From Rhodospirillaceae bacterium (GTDB taxonomy: Bacteria; Pseudomonadota; Alphaproteobacteria; UBA8366; GCA-2717185): DNA of 51,290 nt. Position numbers and translations under genes: made by a program. The stretch spans positions 1-51,290 of the forward strand of contig PBDC01000039.1 in NCBI GenBank assembly GCA_002717185.1, read 5' to 3'. Shown here piece by piece: positions 41,382-48,870 of the stretch. The notes below the pieces were generated by a model that worked only from the letters and a program-made list of their open reading frames with translations, searched no databases and had not been told where the DNA came from. Position 1 is the stretch's first letter. The number at the start of each line of letters is the position of its first letter.

Positions 41382-42314
41382 CTACCGCGACTGCGTCCCC
41401 TGTGGGATATCGACCAGCTCGAAGGAGGCCGACTGGTAGAGATCATAAATCCAGTTGCAGAACATTAAGCTCCCGTGCGCCCTCCAGTTGTTGGTGGGTT
41501 CTTTCTGCGGATCGTCTTCCGGGAAGTAGTAGGCCGGGACCTGGATATCCGCCCCAGTCGCCACGTCTCGGTAATACTCGTCCGCCAGTGTACCAGTATC
41601 GTACTCCAGGTGGTTGAACATATATGTCTGGCGCCTGCTTGCGTCACGGATCAGACACAAACCCGATTCTTCTGAATCCAACAGGATTTCCAGGCCCGAC
41701 TGCGCCGGCAGGTCTTCGCGCCGCACCTCCGTATGGCGGCTGACAGGTACGGCAATTTTGTCATTGAAGCCGCGCATCAGCGCGTCGCGCCCGCCACGCA
41801 CATGATGTGGGAAGACACCGAAAACCTTCTTCGGCAACTCATGTTTCGGCACACCGTGAAAATGGTGCAACGCCGCTTGCGCACCCCAACAGATGCTGTA
41901 GGTCTCCTGTACATGGCTCAGAGACCAGTCAAAAATTTTTGTCAACTCGCGCCAATAGACGACGTCCTGAAACGGTAGGGTCTCAATTGGCGCACCTGTT
42001 ACGATCAACCCGTCGAATTTGCGACTCCGCACATCTTCCCATGGCTGGTAGAAAGCGAGCATGTGCTCCGCCGACGTGTTTTTCGGCGCGTAGCTCGACG
42101 TAGTCAGCAAAGTCAGTTCAATTTGCAACGGGGTCGCGCCCAACAGACGGGAAATTTGCGTCTCTGTCTTAATCTTCTCCGGCATCAGGTTGAGCAGCGC
42201 AATTTCAAGCGGCCGCACATCTTGTCGCACAGCCGCCCCTTCTGTGATCAACAGAATGCCTTCATCTTCCAGCGTCGCTTGCGCTGGCAGGTTGTCCGGA
42301 ACCTTGATCGGCAT
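41382..42314 (-). CDS. metA: Homoserine O-acetyltransferase, MetA type
   Basis: 310 residues of the MetA family, first step of methionine synthesis from homoserine. Catalytic C142 lies in YSICWGAQAAL. Position 111 is Glu (GAPIETLPF); Glu111 selects acetyl-CoA in the characterised Bacillus MetA, whereas Gly111 in E. coli selects succinyl-CoA, so acetylation is predicted. The start MPIKVPDNLPA is the family N-terminus. Upstream on the minus strand a small CCTCT/AGAGG hairpin and a TATAAT are present within about 60 bases, but I saw no SAM-II riboswitch signature. Confidence 0.93.
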   Translation of the reverse strand: MPIKVPDNLPAQATLEDEGILLITEGAAVRQDVRPLEIALLNLMPEKIKTETQISRLLGATPLQIELTLLTTSSYAPKNTSAEHMLAFYQPWEDVRSRKFDGLIVTGAPIETLPFQDVVYWRELTKIFDWSLSHVQETYSICWGAQAALHHFHGVPKHELPKKVFGVFPHHVRGGRDALMRGFNDKIAVPVSRHTEVRREDLPAQSGLEILLDSEESGLCLIRDASRRQTYMFNHLEYDTGTLADEYYRDVATGADIQVPAYYFPEDDPQKEPTNNWRAHGSLMFCNWIYDLYQSASFELVDIPQGTQSR

Positions 42315-42444
42315 GAAATTCCGTCCCTTGTTGAGTTGGCCTCTGCAGAGAGGTATCTGGCATTATAATTGAAAAGGCAACGCGCGTGTGGCCCAATCGA
42401 ATCCTACATTCCGACTTTAAAATTTTGACAGGTTTAAGAGAAAT

Positions 42445-42519
42445 TGGAGCGGGCGATGAGATTCGAACTCACGACTTCAACCTTGGCAAGGTTGCGCTCT
42501 ACCCCTGAGCTACGCCCGC
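42445..42519 (-). tRNA. tRNA-Gly (anticodon GCC)
   Basis: Cloverleaf on the minus strand: acceptor GCGGGCG with CGCCCGC, D-arm GCTC/GAGC, anticodon arm CAACC-TTGCCAA-GGTTG with GCC anticodon, T-arm GTGAG-TTCGAAT-CTCAT (one G·T pair), discriminator T and an encoded CCA. 75 nt. It sits about 130 bp upstream of metA on the same strand, and a structured inverted repeat lies 21 bp beyond its 5' end. Confidence 0.97.
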
Positions 42520-42540
42520 ATCCGATGCCGACACTGTAAG

Positions 42541-42608
42541 GACGGAGCGGCATCATACGCAATGTTAGGGTCTTTGCAAGGACCCCGCAGGCTTGCGGAC
42601 GCTCCGTC
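42541..42608. repeat. Structured element: 9-bp outer stem enclosing two adjacent hairpins
   Basis: GACGGAGCG (42541–42549) is perfectly complementary to CGCTCCGTC (42600–42608). Inside are two hairpins placed back to back: GGGTCTT…AAGGACCC-type (42568–42585) and CGCA-GGCT-TGCG (42586–42597). The result is a three-helix junction ending 8 bp before the ATG of the editing-protein gene at 42617. It may be a leader of that gene or processing signal for the tRNA-Gly transcript. No U-tract follows, so an intrinsic terminator is unlikely. Confidence 0.5.
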
Positions 42609-42616
42609 GGACTAGT

Positions 42617-43168
42617 ATGTCAACGGCTATGTCCACGCAACCTCCTGATCCCACGACGCCGGCAGAAAAAGCGTTATTCGAACAGCTGGATATGCTTGGT
42701 GTTAACCACGAAACGTGCCGGCACGAACCGCTTTTCTCGGTTAAGGAAAGCCAGCAGCTGCGCGGTGCACTGCCTGGCGCGCACATTAAAAACCTATTCC
42801 TGCGCGACAAGAAGAAAAACATCTGGCTCGTTACCGCTTTGGAGGACCAGCAGATCGACCTAAAAGCGTTACGAAAAACACTACAGGCCAAGGGCAATTT
42901 ATCGTTCGGCAACGCCAACCTTTTGATGGAAGTCCTGGGTGTAATACCGGGTGCCGTAACGCCATTCAGCGTGCTAAATGATCGTGAAAATCGGGCCACA
43001 ATGGTACTGGATCAAGCAATCCTCGATTATAAACTTGTCAACGCTCACCCACTGCGCAACGATCGTACAACATCAATCAGCCCGGATGGTTTGCTGAAAT
43101 TTTTGGATTCGCAGCAGCACGCGCCGGTAATTCTCGATTTTAACGCTCTGAATACGTTAAACGCCTGA
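42617..43168 (+). CDS. ProXp/YbaK-family aminoacyl-tRNA editing protein (PrdX type)
   Basis: About 183 residues, a free-standing INS-like editing domain that hydrolyses mischarged tRNA (for example Ala-tRNA-Pro). Motifs: RHEPLFSVKESQQL, GAHIKNLFLRDKKKN with the conserved Lys-Asn-Leu-Phe-Leu, LVTALEDQQID, LSFGNANLLMEVLGVIPGAVTPFSV, and NAHPLRNDRTTSI near the end. Start ATG 42617; a second ATG at 42629 would trim four residues. There is no strong Shine–Dalgarno; instead a multi-helix inverted repeat lies immediately upstream. Confidence 0.9.
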   Translation: MSTAMSTQPPDPTTPAEKALFEQLDMLGVNHETCRHEPLFSVKESQQLRGALPGAHIKNLFLRDKKKNIWLVTALEDQQIDLKALRKTLQAKGNLSFGNANLLMEVLGVIPGAVTPFSVLNDRENRATMVLDQAILDYKLVNAHPLRNDRTTSISPDGLLKFLDSQQHAPVILDFNALNTLNA

Positions 43169-43329
43169 ACAGCCATTCTTGCCAGCCTGCCATATAACAA
43201 CCATGTATGGTCTGATGGCGCGACCTAAATGACTTTGTGTATCTTTACGCAAGTCTCTAAATTATGGCGAAGGTAGCGCAAATTAATGGCGGAAAGCATG
43301 CGCTGGGAAAGTGTATCCGAGGAGTAAGA

Positions 43330-44247
43330 ATGGAACCGATCATCGGTGAGACAGCCGCGCCGGAAGGCTTGGTCAAAGACACAACGACAGCAACCTTCAT
43401 GGCAGACGTCATTGAGGCAAGCCGAGAGACGCCGGTTATTGTCGATTTCTGGGCACCTTGGTGCGGGCCGTGCAAACAGCTTGGTCCGATCATCGAAAAA
43501 GCGGTCAAAGGCGCCGGCGGCGCCGTTCAACTGGTCAAGATAAATATCGACGAAAACAAAGAAATCGCTGCGCAGATGCGCATCCAGTCAATCCCGGCGG
43601 TGTTCGCCTTCTCGAACGGTCAGCCGGTTGACGGGTTCGTCGGCGCGCAGCCGGAAAGCCAAATAAAGAGCTTCATTGAACGCGTCGTAAAAGCGGCCGG
43701 CGGCGCTATCGGCCCCTCGCCCATAGACCAAGCATTGGAAGAGGCCGCTGAGGCGGAAGCGGCCGGTGATACCCAGCAGGCCGGCGGGATCTACAGCGAA
43801 GTCTTGAGCCATGAGCCAGACAACACCAAGGCGCTCGCCGGCCTTGCACGCGCGCTGATGGCCTCAGGGCAAGGAGACGCAGCGCGTCAGGTGCTGGAAG
43901 ATGTACCCAAAGAGAAGAAAGAAGACCCTGAAATCAAAAGCGCCATCGCCGCGCTAGAAATTGCCGACAAGGCCGGCGAATCCGTTGGGCAAACGGTTGA
44001 ACTGGAAAGCAAGGTGTCGGCCAACGAAACCGATCATCAGGCGCGTTTCGACCTGGCCCTCGCATACTACGCGTCGACTCGGACGGAAGAGGCAATCGAC
44101 CACCTGTTGACCATCGTGCAAAAGAACCGGGCTTGGAACGAAGAGGCCGCGCGCAAGCAATTGATTGAGATTTTCGATGCACTTGGCCCCACCGACCCAC
44201 TTGTCGCCGATAGCAGGCGACGACTTTCGACGATTTTGTTTTCATGA
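43330..44247 (+). CDS. Thioredoxin–TPR co-chaperone, CnoX (YbbN)-like
   Basis: 305 residues. An N-terminal thioredoxin domain has the active site WCGPC (C45 and C48) and a cis-Pro in SIPAVFAF; the rest is helical TPR-like repeats (residues ~135–300). E. coli CnoX has lost the first Cys; the intact Cys pair here suggests redox activity, as in alphaproteobacterial homologues. The family protects clients from oxidation and passes them to GroEL/DnaK. Start ATG 43330 after GGAG. Its stop overlaps the LonN gene by four bases. Confidence 0.92.
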   Translation: MEPIIGETAAPEGLVKDTTTATFMADVIEASRETPVIVDFWAPWCGPCKQLGPIIEKAVKGAGGAVQLVKINIDENKEIAAQMRIQSIPAVFAFSNGQPVDGFVGAQPESQIKSFIERVVKAAGGAIGPSPIDQALEEAAEAEAAGDTQQAGGIYSEVLSHEPDNTKALAGLARALMASGQGDAARQVLEDVPKEKKEDPEIKSAIAALEIADKAGESVGQTVELESKVSANETDHQARFDLALAYYASTRTEEAIDHLLTIVQKNRAWNEEAARKQLIEIFDALGPTDPLVADSRRRLSTILFS

Positions 44248-44900
44248 GCGGATTCGATCCGGAATTTGAAGATCTACCGGCAAGCCTGCCTATTTTTCCG
44301 CTGACCGGAGTACTCATGCTGCCGCGCGGGCAGCTGCCACTCAACATTTTCGAACCCCGTTATCTTAACATGGTGGCCGATGCGATGGGCGGAAACCGCA
44401 TGTTCGGTATGATTCAACCCTCCGAGGCACAGGCTGAAGAATCGGAGGGAGAGCCAGCAGTCTATACAACGGGTTGCGCCGGCCGCATCACCCATTTCGA
44501 AGAAACCGAGGATAACCGGTTTATCTTGTCACTCCGAGGGGTATGCCGATTTCGCATCACTGAAGAGGTGCCGACTACCCGGGGCTACCGGCGCTGCGCG
44601 GTGGATTGGACGCCTTTTGCCTTCGACCTGACTAAACCAGAAAACACCAACATCAACCGCGAACGATTGGTCGCCGCCGTGCGAACCTATTTCACGGCCA
44701 AGGGGTTGGAAGCGAATTGGGAAGCAATTGAGAAAGCCAAGGACGAGTATCTCGTCACCTCGATCGCAATGCTGTGCCCATTCGATCCGCCAGAAAAACA
44801 GGCGCTTCTGGAAGCAGAAGACTTGGCCGCTCGAGCGGAACTTTTGACAACTATCGTTGAGATGGCGGCTCTGGACAACAGTAATAGCGTTCTACAATAG
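44244..44900 (+). CDS. LON N-terminal (substrate-binding) domain protein
   Basis: 218 residues consisting only of the LON substrate-binding domain: LPIFPLTGVLMLPRGQLPLN, IFEPRYLNMV and FGMI in the first third, then GCAGRI and LRGVCRF. No AAA or protease domain follows, so it is not Lon itself. Widespread in alphaproteobacteria next to CnoX and Trm112, probably a protein-quality-control adaptor (inference). Start overlaps the cnoX-like stop (ATGA). Confidence 0.92.
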   Translation: MSGFDPEFEDLPASLPIFPLTGVLMLPRGQLPLNIFEPRYLNMVADAMGGNRMFGMIQPSEAQAEESEGEPAVYTTGCAGRITHFEETEDNRFILSLRGVCRFRITEEVPTTRGYRRCAVDWTPFAFDLTKPENTNINRERLVAAVRTYFTAKGLEANWEAIEKAKDEYLVTSIAMLCPFDPPEKQALLEAEDLAARAELLTTIVEMAALDNSNSVLQ

Positions 44901-44924
44901 GTGCTGTTTTAAAAGGATATTCTC

Positions 44925-45125
44925 ATGACTGACCTGAATTCCGGGGTCGATCCCAAGCTACTCGAAATTCTCGTCTGCCCGCTCACGAAAGGGCCTCTGG
45001 AGTACGACGCGGCTAACAGCGAGTTGATCAGCAAACAAGCTAACTTGGCCTACCCGATCCGCGACGGCATACCGATCATGTTGGTCGACGAAGCCCGGAC
45101 CGTCGACGACGGGCCTGCGTCATAG
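44925..45125 (+). CDS. Trm112/YcaR-family small protein
   Basis: 66 residues. [18 protein letters not shown] and the later [11 protein letters not shown] are the Trm112 signatures. Only one Cys of the zinc-binding set remains (VCP), as in many bacterial forms that have lost Zn. In eukaryotes Trm112 activates methyltransferases; the bacterial role is unclear. AAAGGA precedes the ATG. Confidence 0.93.
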   Translation: MTDLNSGVDPKLLEILVCPLTKGPLEYDAANSELISKQANLAYPIRDGIPIMLVDEARTVDDGPAS

Positions 45126-45135
45126 GCAGGAACGC

Positions 45136-45513
45136 ATGCCTACGGACGATTTCTCAACGCAACATTGGCCGACCCAAATTCGGTACAAGAAGGACGAAAA
45201 GATCCTGGAGATCGATTTCGACGATGGAGCTAGTTTTCGCCTGCCGGCGGAACTGCTGCGGGTCGAAAGCCCTTCGGCCGAAGTCCAGGGCCACGCGCCC
45301 GACCAAAAGAAAATAATCGCTGGCCGCCGCCATGTTGGAATCATGGAAATTGAGCCAGTCGGCAACTACGCCGTGCGCATCAAGTTCGACGACATGCACG
45401 ATACAGGCATATACAGCTGGCAATATCTACACGAGTTGGGAGAGAACCGGGACACCGTGTGGCTGGACTATCTCACGGCCGTGGCAGCGAGCGGCCAGTC
45501 CCGCGATCCGTGA
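45136..45513 (+). CDS. DUF971 (gamma-butyrobetaine hydroxylase N-domain-like) protein
   Basis: 125 residues. IRYKKDEKILEIDFDDG, FRLPAELLRVESPSAEVQGH and YAVRIKFDDMHDTGIYSWQYLHELG are the standard DUF971 motifs. Related to the N-terminal domain of gamma-butyrobetaine hydroxylase and linked in some lineages to iron–sulfur protein assembly. 10 bp after the Trm112-like gene, so in the same run. AGGA before the ATG. Confidence 0.93.
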   Translation: MPTDDFSTQHWPTQIRYKKDEKILEIDFDDGASFRLPAELLRVESPSAEVQGHAPDQKKIIAGRRHVGIMEIEPVGNYAVRIKFDDMHDTGIYSWQYLHELGENRDTVWLDYLTAVAASGQSRDP

Positions 45514-45530
45514 CGAATAGTGAGCCACCG

Positions 45531-45881
45531 ATGACAAGCGTGATTAACGGTTACCACGCGCATATCTATTTTGACGAGGCCACCCAGGAGGAGGCCCGTC
45601 TCGTCCGCGAGGCAATTAGCGAAAAGTTCGAAACCAAGCTCGGCCGCTGGCATCACAAACCAGTCGGACCACATCCCAATGGGATGTATCAGGTTGCCTT
45701 TGAACCGCCAGTGTTCGCGAAACTGATCCCGTGGCTAGCACTGAACCGGCGAGGGCTGACCGTTTTTGTCCACCCGGAAACTGGTGATGCGGTCGCCGAT
45801 CACACCGATCATGCGATCTGGATGGGCGACATCCTAAAGCTTAAAATTGAAGTATTGCGCAAGGTGAAAGAAGCGCTTTGA
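45531..45881 (+). CDS. DOPA 4,5-dioxygenase-like protein
   Basis: 116 residues, PF08883-type. NGYHAHIYFDEATQEEA, GRWHHKPVGPHPNGMYQVAF and TVFVHPETGDAVADHTDHAIWMG contain the conserved His set typical of the family. Plant and fungal members open the catechol ring of DOPA; bacterial ones are widespread and mostly of unknown substrate. Start ATG 45531, 17 bp after the DUF971 stop. It is convergent with the UbiH-like gene (7 bp between ends). Confidence 0.9.
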   Translation: MTSVINGYHAHIYFDEATQEEARLVREAISEKFETKLGRWHHKPVGPHPNGMYQVAFEPPVFAKLIPWLALNRRGLTVFVHPETGDAVADHTDHAIWMGDILKLKIEVLRKVKEAL

Positions 45882-45887
45882 CAACCG

Positions 45888-47126
45888 CTAAATTGGCTCG
45901 CCCTTCACTAGCCTTGGCAGGTCTCCAACTATACCCATGGCGTGGCGCATTAAGAAACGCTTCGCCGGCGGAAAGCGGTCGATCGCAGCGAGTCCCAGGT
46001 CTCGGGCCAGGCGCAGCGGACCGAAATCGTTCGAGAACAATTGATTCAAAACATCCGTCGTGGCCGCCATAAAGACGTTGTCAAAACGCCGCCAGCGTTC
46101 GTAGCGTGCCAACACCCTATCGTCACCGATATCCAAGCCTAGGCGATACGCATCGACGATTGATTCAGCCAGCGCAGCCACGTCCCGCATGCCCATATTG
46201 AGTCCCTGGCCGGCGATGGGATGGATGACGTGCGCCGCATCCCCGATCAACGCTAATCGGCGGTCTGTGTAGTTTTCCGCATGCATTAGGCCGAGCGGAT
46301 AGGCAAATCTCGGCCCTTCAACCCGAATGTCTCCAAGCCAATCGCCGAAGCGGCGTTTCAATTCGTAATGGAAAGCTTCTTCATCGAGCACGAGTATGTT
46401 CTGCGCCAAGTCCTTCTTCTCTGTCCAGACGACGCTGCTGCGCTGTTCGGTCATCGGCAGCATTGCGAACGGACCTGAAGGCAGGAATAGTTCGACCGCG
46501 ACACCAGCATGCGGGCGCTCGTGCGTGACCGTACAGACGATCGCAGTCTGCGGATAATCGAAACGTGTCGCCCTAATACCCGCCGCCTCGCGCAACGGCG
46601 AATTGCGACCGTCAGCGCCTACAATCAACCGTGCTGCGATCCGCTGACCGTCCGCCAACATAACCGTAGCGCCACCAGCACCCCGTTCCGCGCACTCAAC
46701 TACAGCCGGCGCCAACAGATGCACCGTTTCTGATGCTGCTGCCTCGCGCAGCAAAACATTGCGGATATCTCGATTTTCCAAGATATAGCCGAGCGGTGTC
46801 TCACCCAGTTCCTCGTGATTATAGTGCAGGAACAGGGAGGAAGGGCCATCCCAGGGCGTACCATCCGCAACGCGTATGTCCCAAATGGGTTGTGCCGAGG
46901 GTCCAAGTTTTGTCCAAACCCCGATCCCGTCGAACACATTGGCGGACCCAAACGCAATGGCCGAAGTGCGGCCATCGAAAGTCGGGTCTCGGAATTGCGG
47001 CAGCGACTGATGCTCGATGATGGCAACCGAAAGCCCACCCTTAGCCAGCGCCAGCGCCATGGTCGTTCCCGCCATGCCAGCGCCGACGACGATCGTGTCA
47101 ACCCTAAGATCCCTCTCGCTGGCCAT
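45888..47126 (-). CDS. UbiH/UbiF/VisC/COQ6-family FAD-dependent hydroxylase
   Basis: 412 residues. FAD-binding VGAGMAGTTMALALAKGG opens the protein, followed by ADGRNSPLREAAGI and the C-terminal IGDAAHVIHPIAGQGLNMGMRDV, the COQ6-family signature. Members hydroxylate the ubiquinone ring; which position cannot be told from this sequence. ATG at 47126 follows a weak site. It lies next to core genes, so ubiquinone synthesis is more likely than catabolism. Confidence 0.93.
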   Translation of the reverse strand: MASERDLRVDTIVVGAGMAGTTMALALAKGGLSVAIIEHQSLPQFRDPTFDGRTSAIAFGSANVFDGIGVWTKLGPSAQPIWDIRVADGTPWDGPSSLFLHYNHEELGETPLGYILENRDIRNVLLREAAASETVHLLAPAVVECAERGAGGATVMLADGQRIAARLIVGADGRNSPLREAAGIRATRFDYPQTAIVCTVTHERPHAGVAVELFLPSGPFAMLPMTEQRSSVVWTEKKDLAQNILVLDEEAFHYELKRRFGDWLGDIRVEGPRFAYPLGLMHAENYTDRRLALIGDAAHVIHPIAGQGLNMGMRDVAALAESIVDAYRLGLDIGDDRVLARYERWRRFDNVFMAATTDVLNQLFSNDFGPLRLARDLGLAAIDRFPPAKRFLMRHAMGIVGDLPRLVKGEPI

Positions 47127-47645
47127 TTGTCAAAAATCCCCAAGCCGACCGTCTGTGTCCAGCTATCTTACTAAACTTGCATCGTCGATTTATTAGCCAT
47201 TATTTTAGATATGTTTATTTAATTTGCAGTCAATTTTTTTGAAAAAACCTGACCGGGTCCTGCTATGCAACATATGAATTAAATGCATATGTCTAAAAGA
47301 CTTCTAGCAACCATCGCCTAATCGGCTGTGGCAATCATCCTCACGGTTTTCGATAGGTTCGCGGGTCGACTAAGAGATTGAAATCGAAAGTTCTCGACAT
47401 CAACCTGTATGGAAAAAGCGCCCAATAGAAACCTTTTCATAATGATCCGATTGGAGCCTTTTTAAATTACATCTTTTATTGCCGTTCTTCCCTTACTGCG
47501 CAAGGCAAAACCTAGTACTCAAATGCTTGTCTTAAATCTTTATTACGATTAAGTTCAATTGTTTACGTTTAATTATTAGATTTATTGTTTTAAGTTATGT
47601 GCTAAGGTTCGGATTCATTGTGAGTGAACGACTTTCAGTGTTGAG
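47127..47645. other. A/T-rich divergent intergenic region upstream of the aminotransferase
   Basis: About 520 bases, noticeably more A/T-rich than the flanks, with no supported gene. Between 47270 and 47290 two CATATG hexamers flank a 9-base spacer. The stretch 47540–47610 is almost entirely A/T and is a likely promoter zone for the aminotransferase–ftsK unit. No RNA gene recognised. Confidence 0.4.
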
Positions 47646-48854
47646 ATGAAGAATAGTCGTATCGACCAACTGTTTGACTACCCGTTCCGAAAGCTGGCCG
47701 TGCTTCTCGAGGGGATAGCGCCAGCCGCCGGCATAAAACCGTTGCTTATGCATCTGGGCGAGCCACAACTACCGCAACCGTCTTTTGCCGACAGCTCGTT
47801 GGCCAAACACAATCACCTATGGAACAAATATCCGAGCGCAAGAGGCACCGCGGATTTTCGCGATTCCGCCGCCGGCTGGCTAACCCGGCGCTACAACCTG
47901 CCTTCCGGCATGCTCGAACCGGCGAAAAACATTCTGCCACTGCCCGGTACCAAGGAAGGACTGTTCCAACTCGCGCAGCTCTGCGTTCCAGGACCGGAGG
48001 ACTGGCCGAATGGTAAAAAACCGGCCGTGTTGATGACCAACCCAACATACCATGTGTACAAGGGTGCCTCCGTGATGGCGGGCGGTGAGCCTATCTACGT
48101 GCCCGCCACAGCACAGAACAACTTTCTGCCAAACTTCGACAGCGTAGGTCCTGAAACGCTGTCTCGCACAGCCCTTGTATATCTGTGCAACCCTTCCAAC
48201 CCACAAGGAACGGCAGCCGACCAAGAATACCTGGCGCAACTGATCACCCTGGCGCGCCGTTACGATTTCATCGTCGCCTTCGACGAATGCTATGCCGACA
48301 TATACCGTGACGATCCGCCAATCGGTGCTCTGGAAGCTTGCGGCCAGCTGGGTAAGTCGCTCGATAATGTAACAATGTTCCATTCCTTGTCGAAACGGTC
48401 GAACGGTGCCGGTCTACGTTCCGGTTTTGTTGTCGGGTCGCCGAATCTGATCGATGCTTTTGCGATGTTGCGTAGTACTGGTGGCGCCGTCGTACCGCTC
48501 CCAATACTTGCCGCCAGTGCCGAACTCTGGCGCGACGATGCGCATGCCGCGGAAACGCGTACCCATTACGACACGCTGTTCGATATGGCAGAGCGCATTC
48601 TTGGCAACTGCACCGGTTTTTACAAACCACCAGCCGGTTTCTTTCTATGGCTCAACGTCGGCAACGGCGAAGCCTCCACGCTTGCCCTGTGGCGAGACCA
48701 CGCGGTCAGGACAGTGCCTGGCGCCTATTTCGCTCATCCCGATCCGGAAACTGGCGAAAATCCCGGGCAACCCTATATCCGGCTCGCGCTGGTACATGAC
48801 ACGGACGATGCAGAGGAAGGACTGACGCGCATTGCCAACTACCTGGCGAGTTGA
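47646..48854 (+). CDS. PLP-dependent class I/II aminotransferase, DapC-like
   Basis: 402 residues, fold-type I aminotransferase. GEPQLPQPSF near residue 38, PGTKEGLF, NPTYHVYKGA, YLCNPSNPQGT, AFDECYADIYRDDPP and the PLP-Lys segment FHSLSKRSNGAGLRSGF are present. The family includes alphaproteobacterial succinyldiaminopimelate transaminase (DapC), and the position before ftsK supports a lysine/peptidoglycan precursor role. Weak Shine–Dalgarno. FtsK starts 16 bp after its stop. Confidence 0.88.
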   Translation: MKNSRIDQLFDYPFRKLAVLLEGIAPAAGIKPLLMHLGEPQLPQPSFADSSLAKHNHLWNKYPSARGTADFRDSAAGWLTRRYNLPSGMLEPAKNILPLPGTKEGLFQLAQLCVPGPEDWPNGKKPAVLMTNPTYHVYKGASVMAGGEPIYVPATAQNNFLPNFDSVGPETLSRTALVYLCNPSNPQGTAADQEYLAQLITLARRYDFIVAFDECYADIYRDDPPIGALEACGQLGKSLDNVTMFHSLSKRSNGAGLRSGFVVGSPNLIDAFAMLRSTGGAVVPLPILAASAELWRDDAHAAETRTHYDTLFDMAERILGNCTGFYKPPAGFFLWLNVGNGEASTLALWRDHAVRTVPGAYFAHPDPETGENPGQPYIRLALVHDTDDAEEGLTRIANYLAS

Positions 48855-48870
48855 ACAGAAGGAACTGATG

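Noticed and set aside
42315..42444. SAM-II riboswitch upstream of metA
   Set aside because: I looked for the conserved SAM-II core and did not see it; only a small CCTCT/AGAGG hairpin and a TATAAT are visible. A covariance-model scan would settle it.
42541..42608. Intrinsic terminator or integron attC-like site
   Set aside because: No T-tract follows the stem on either strand, and there are no integrase, cassette boundaries or attC core motifs nearby.
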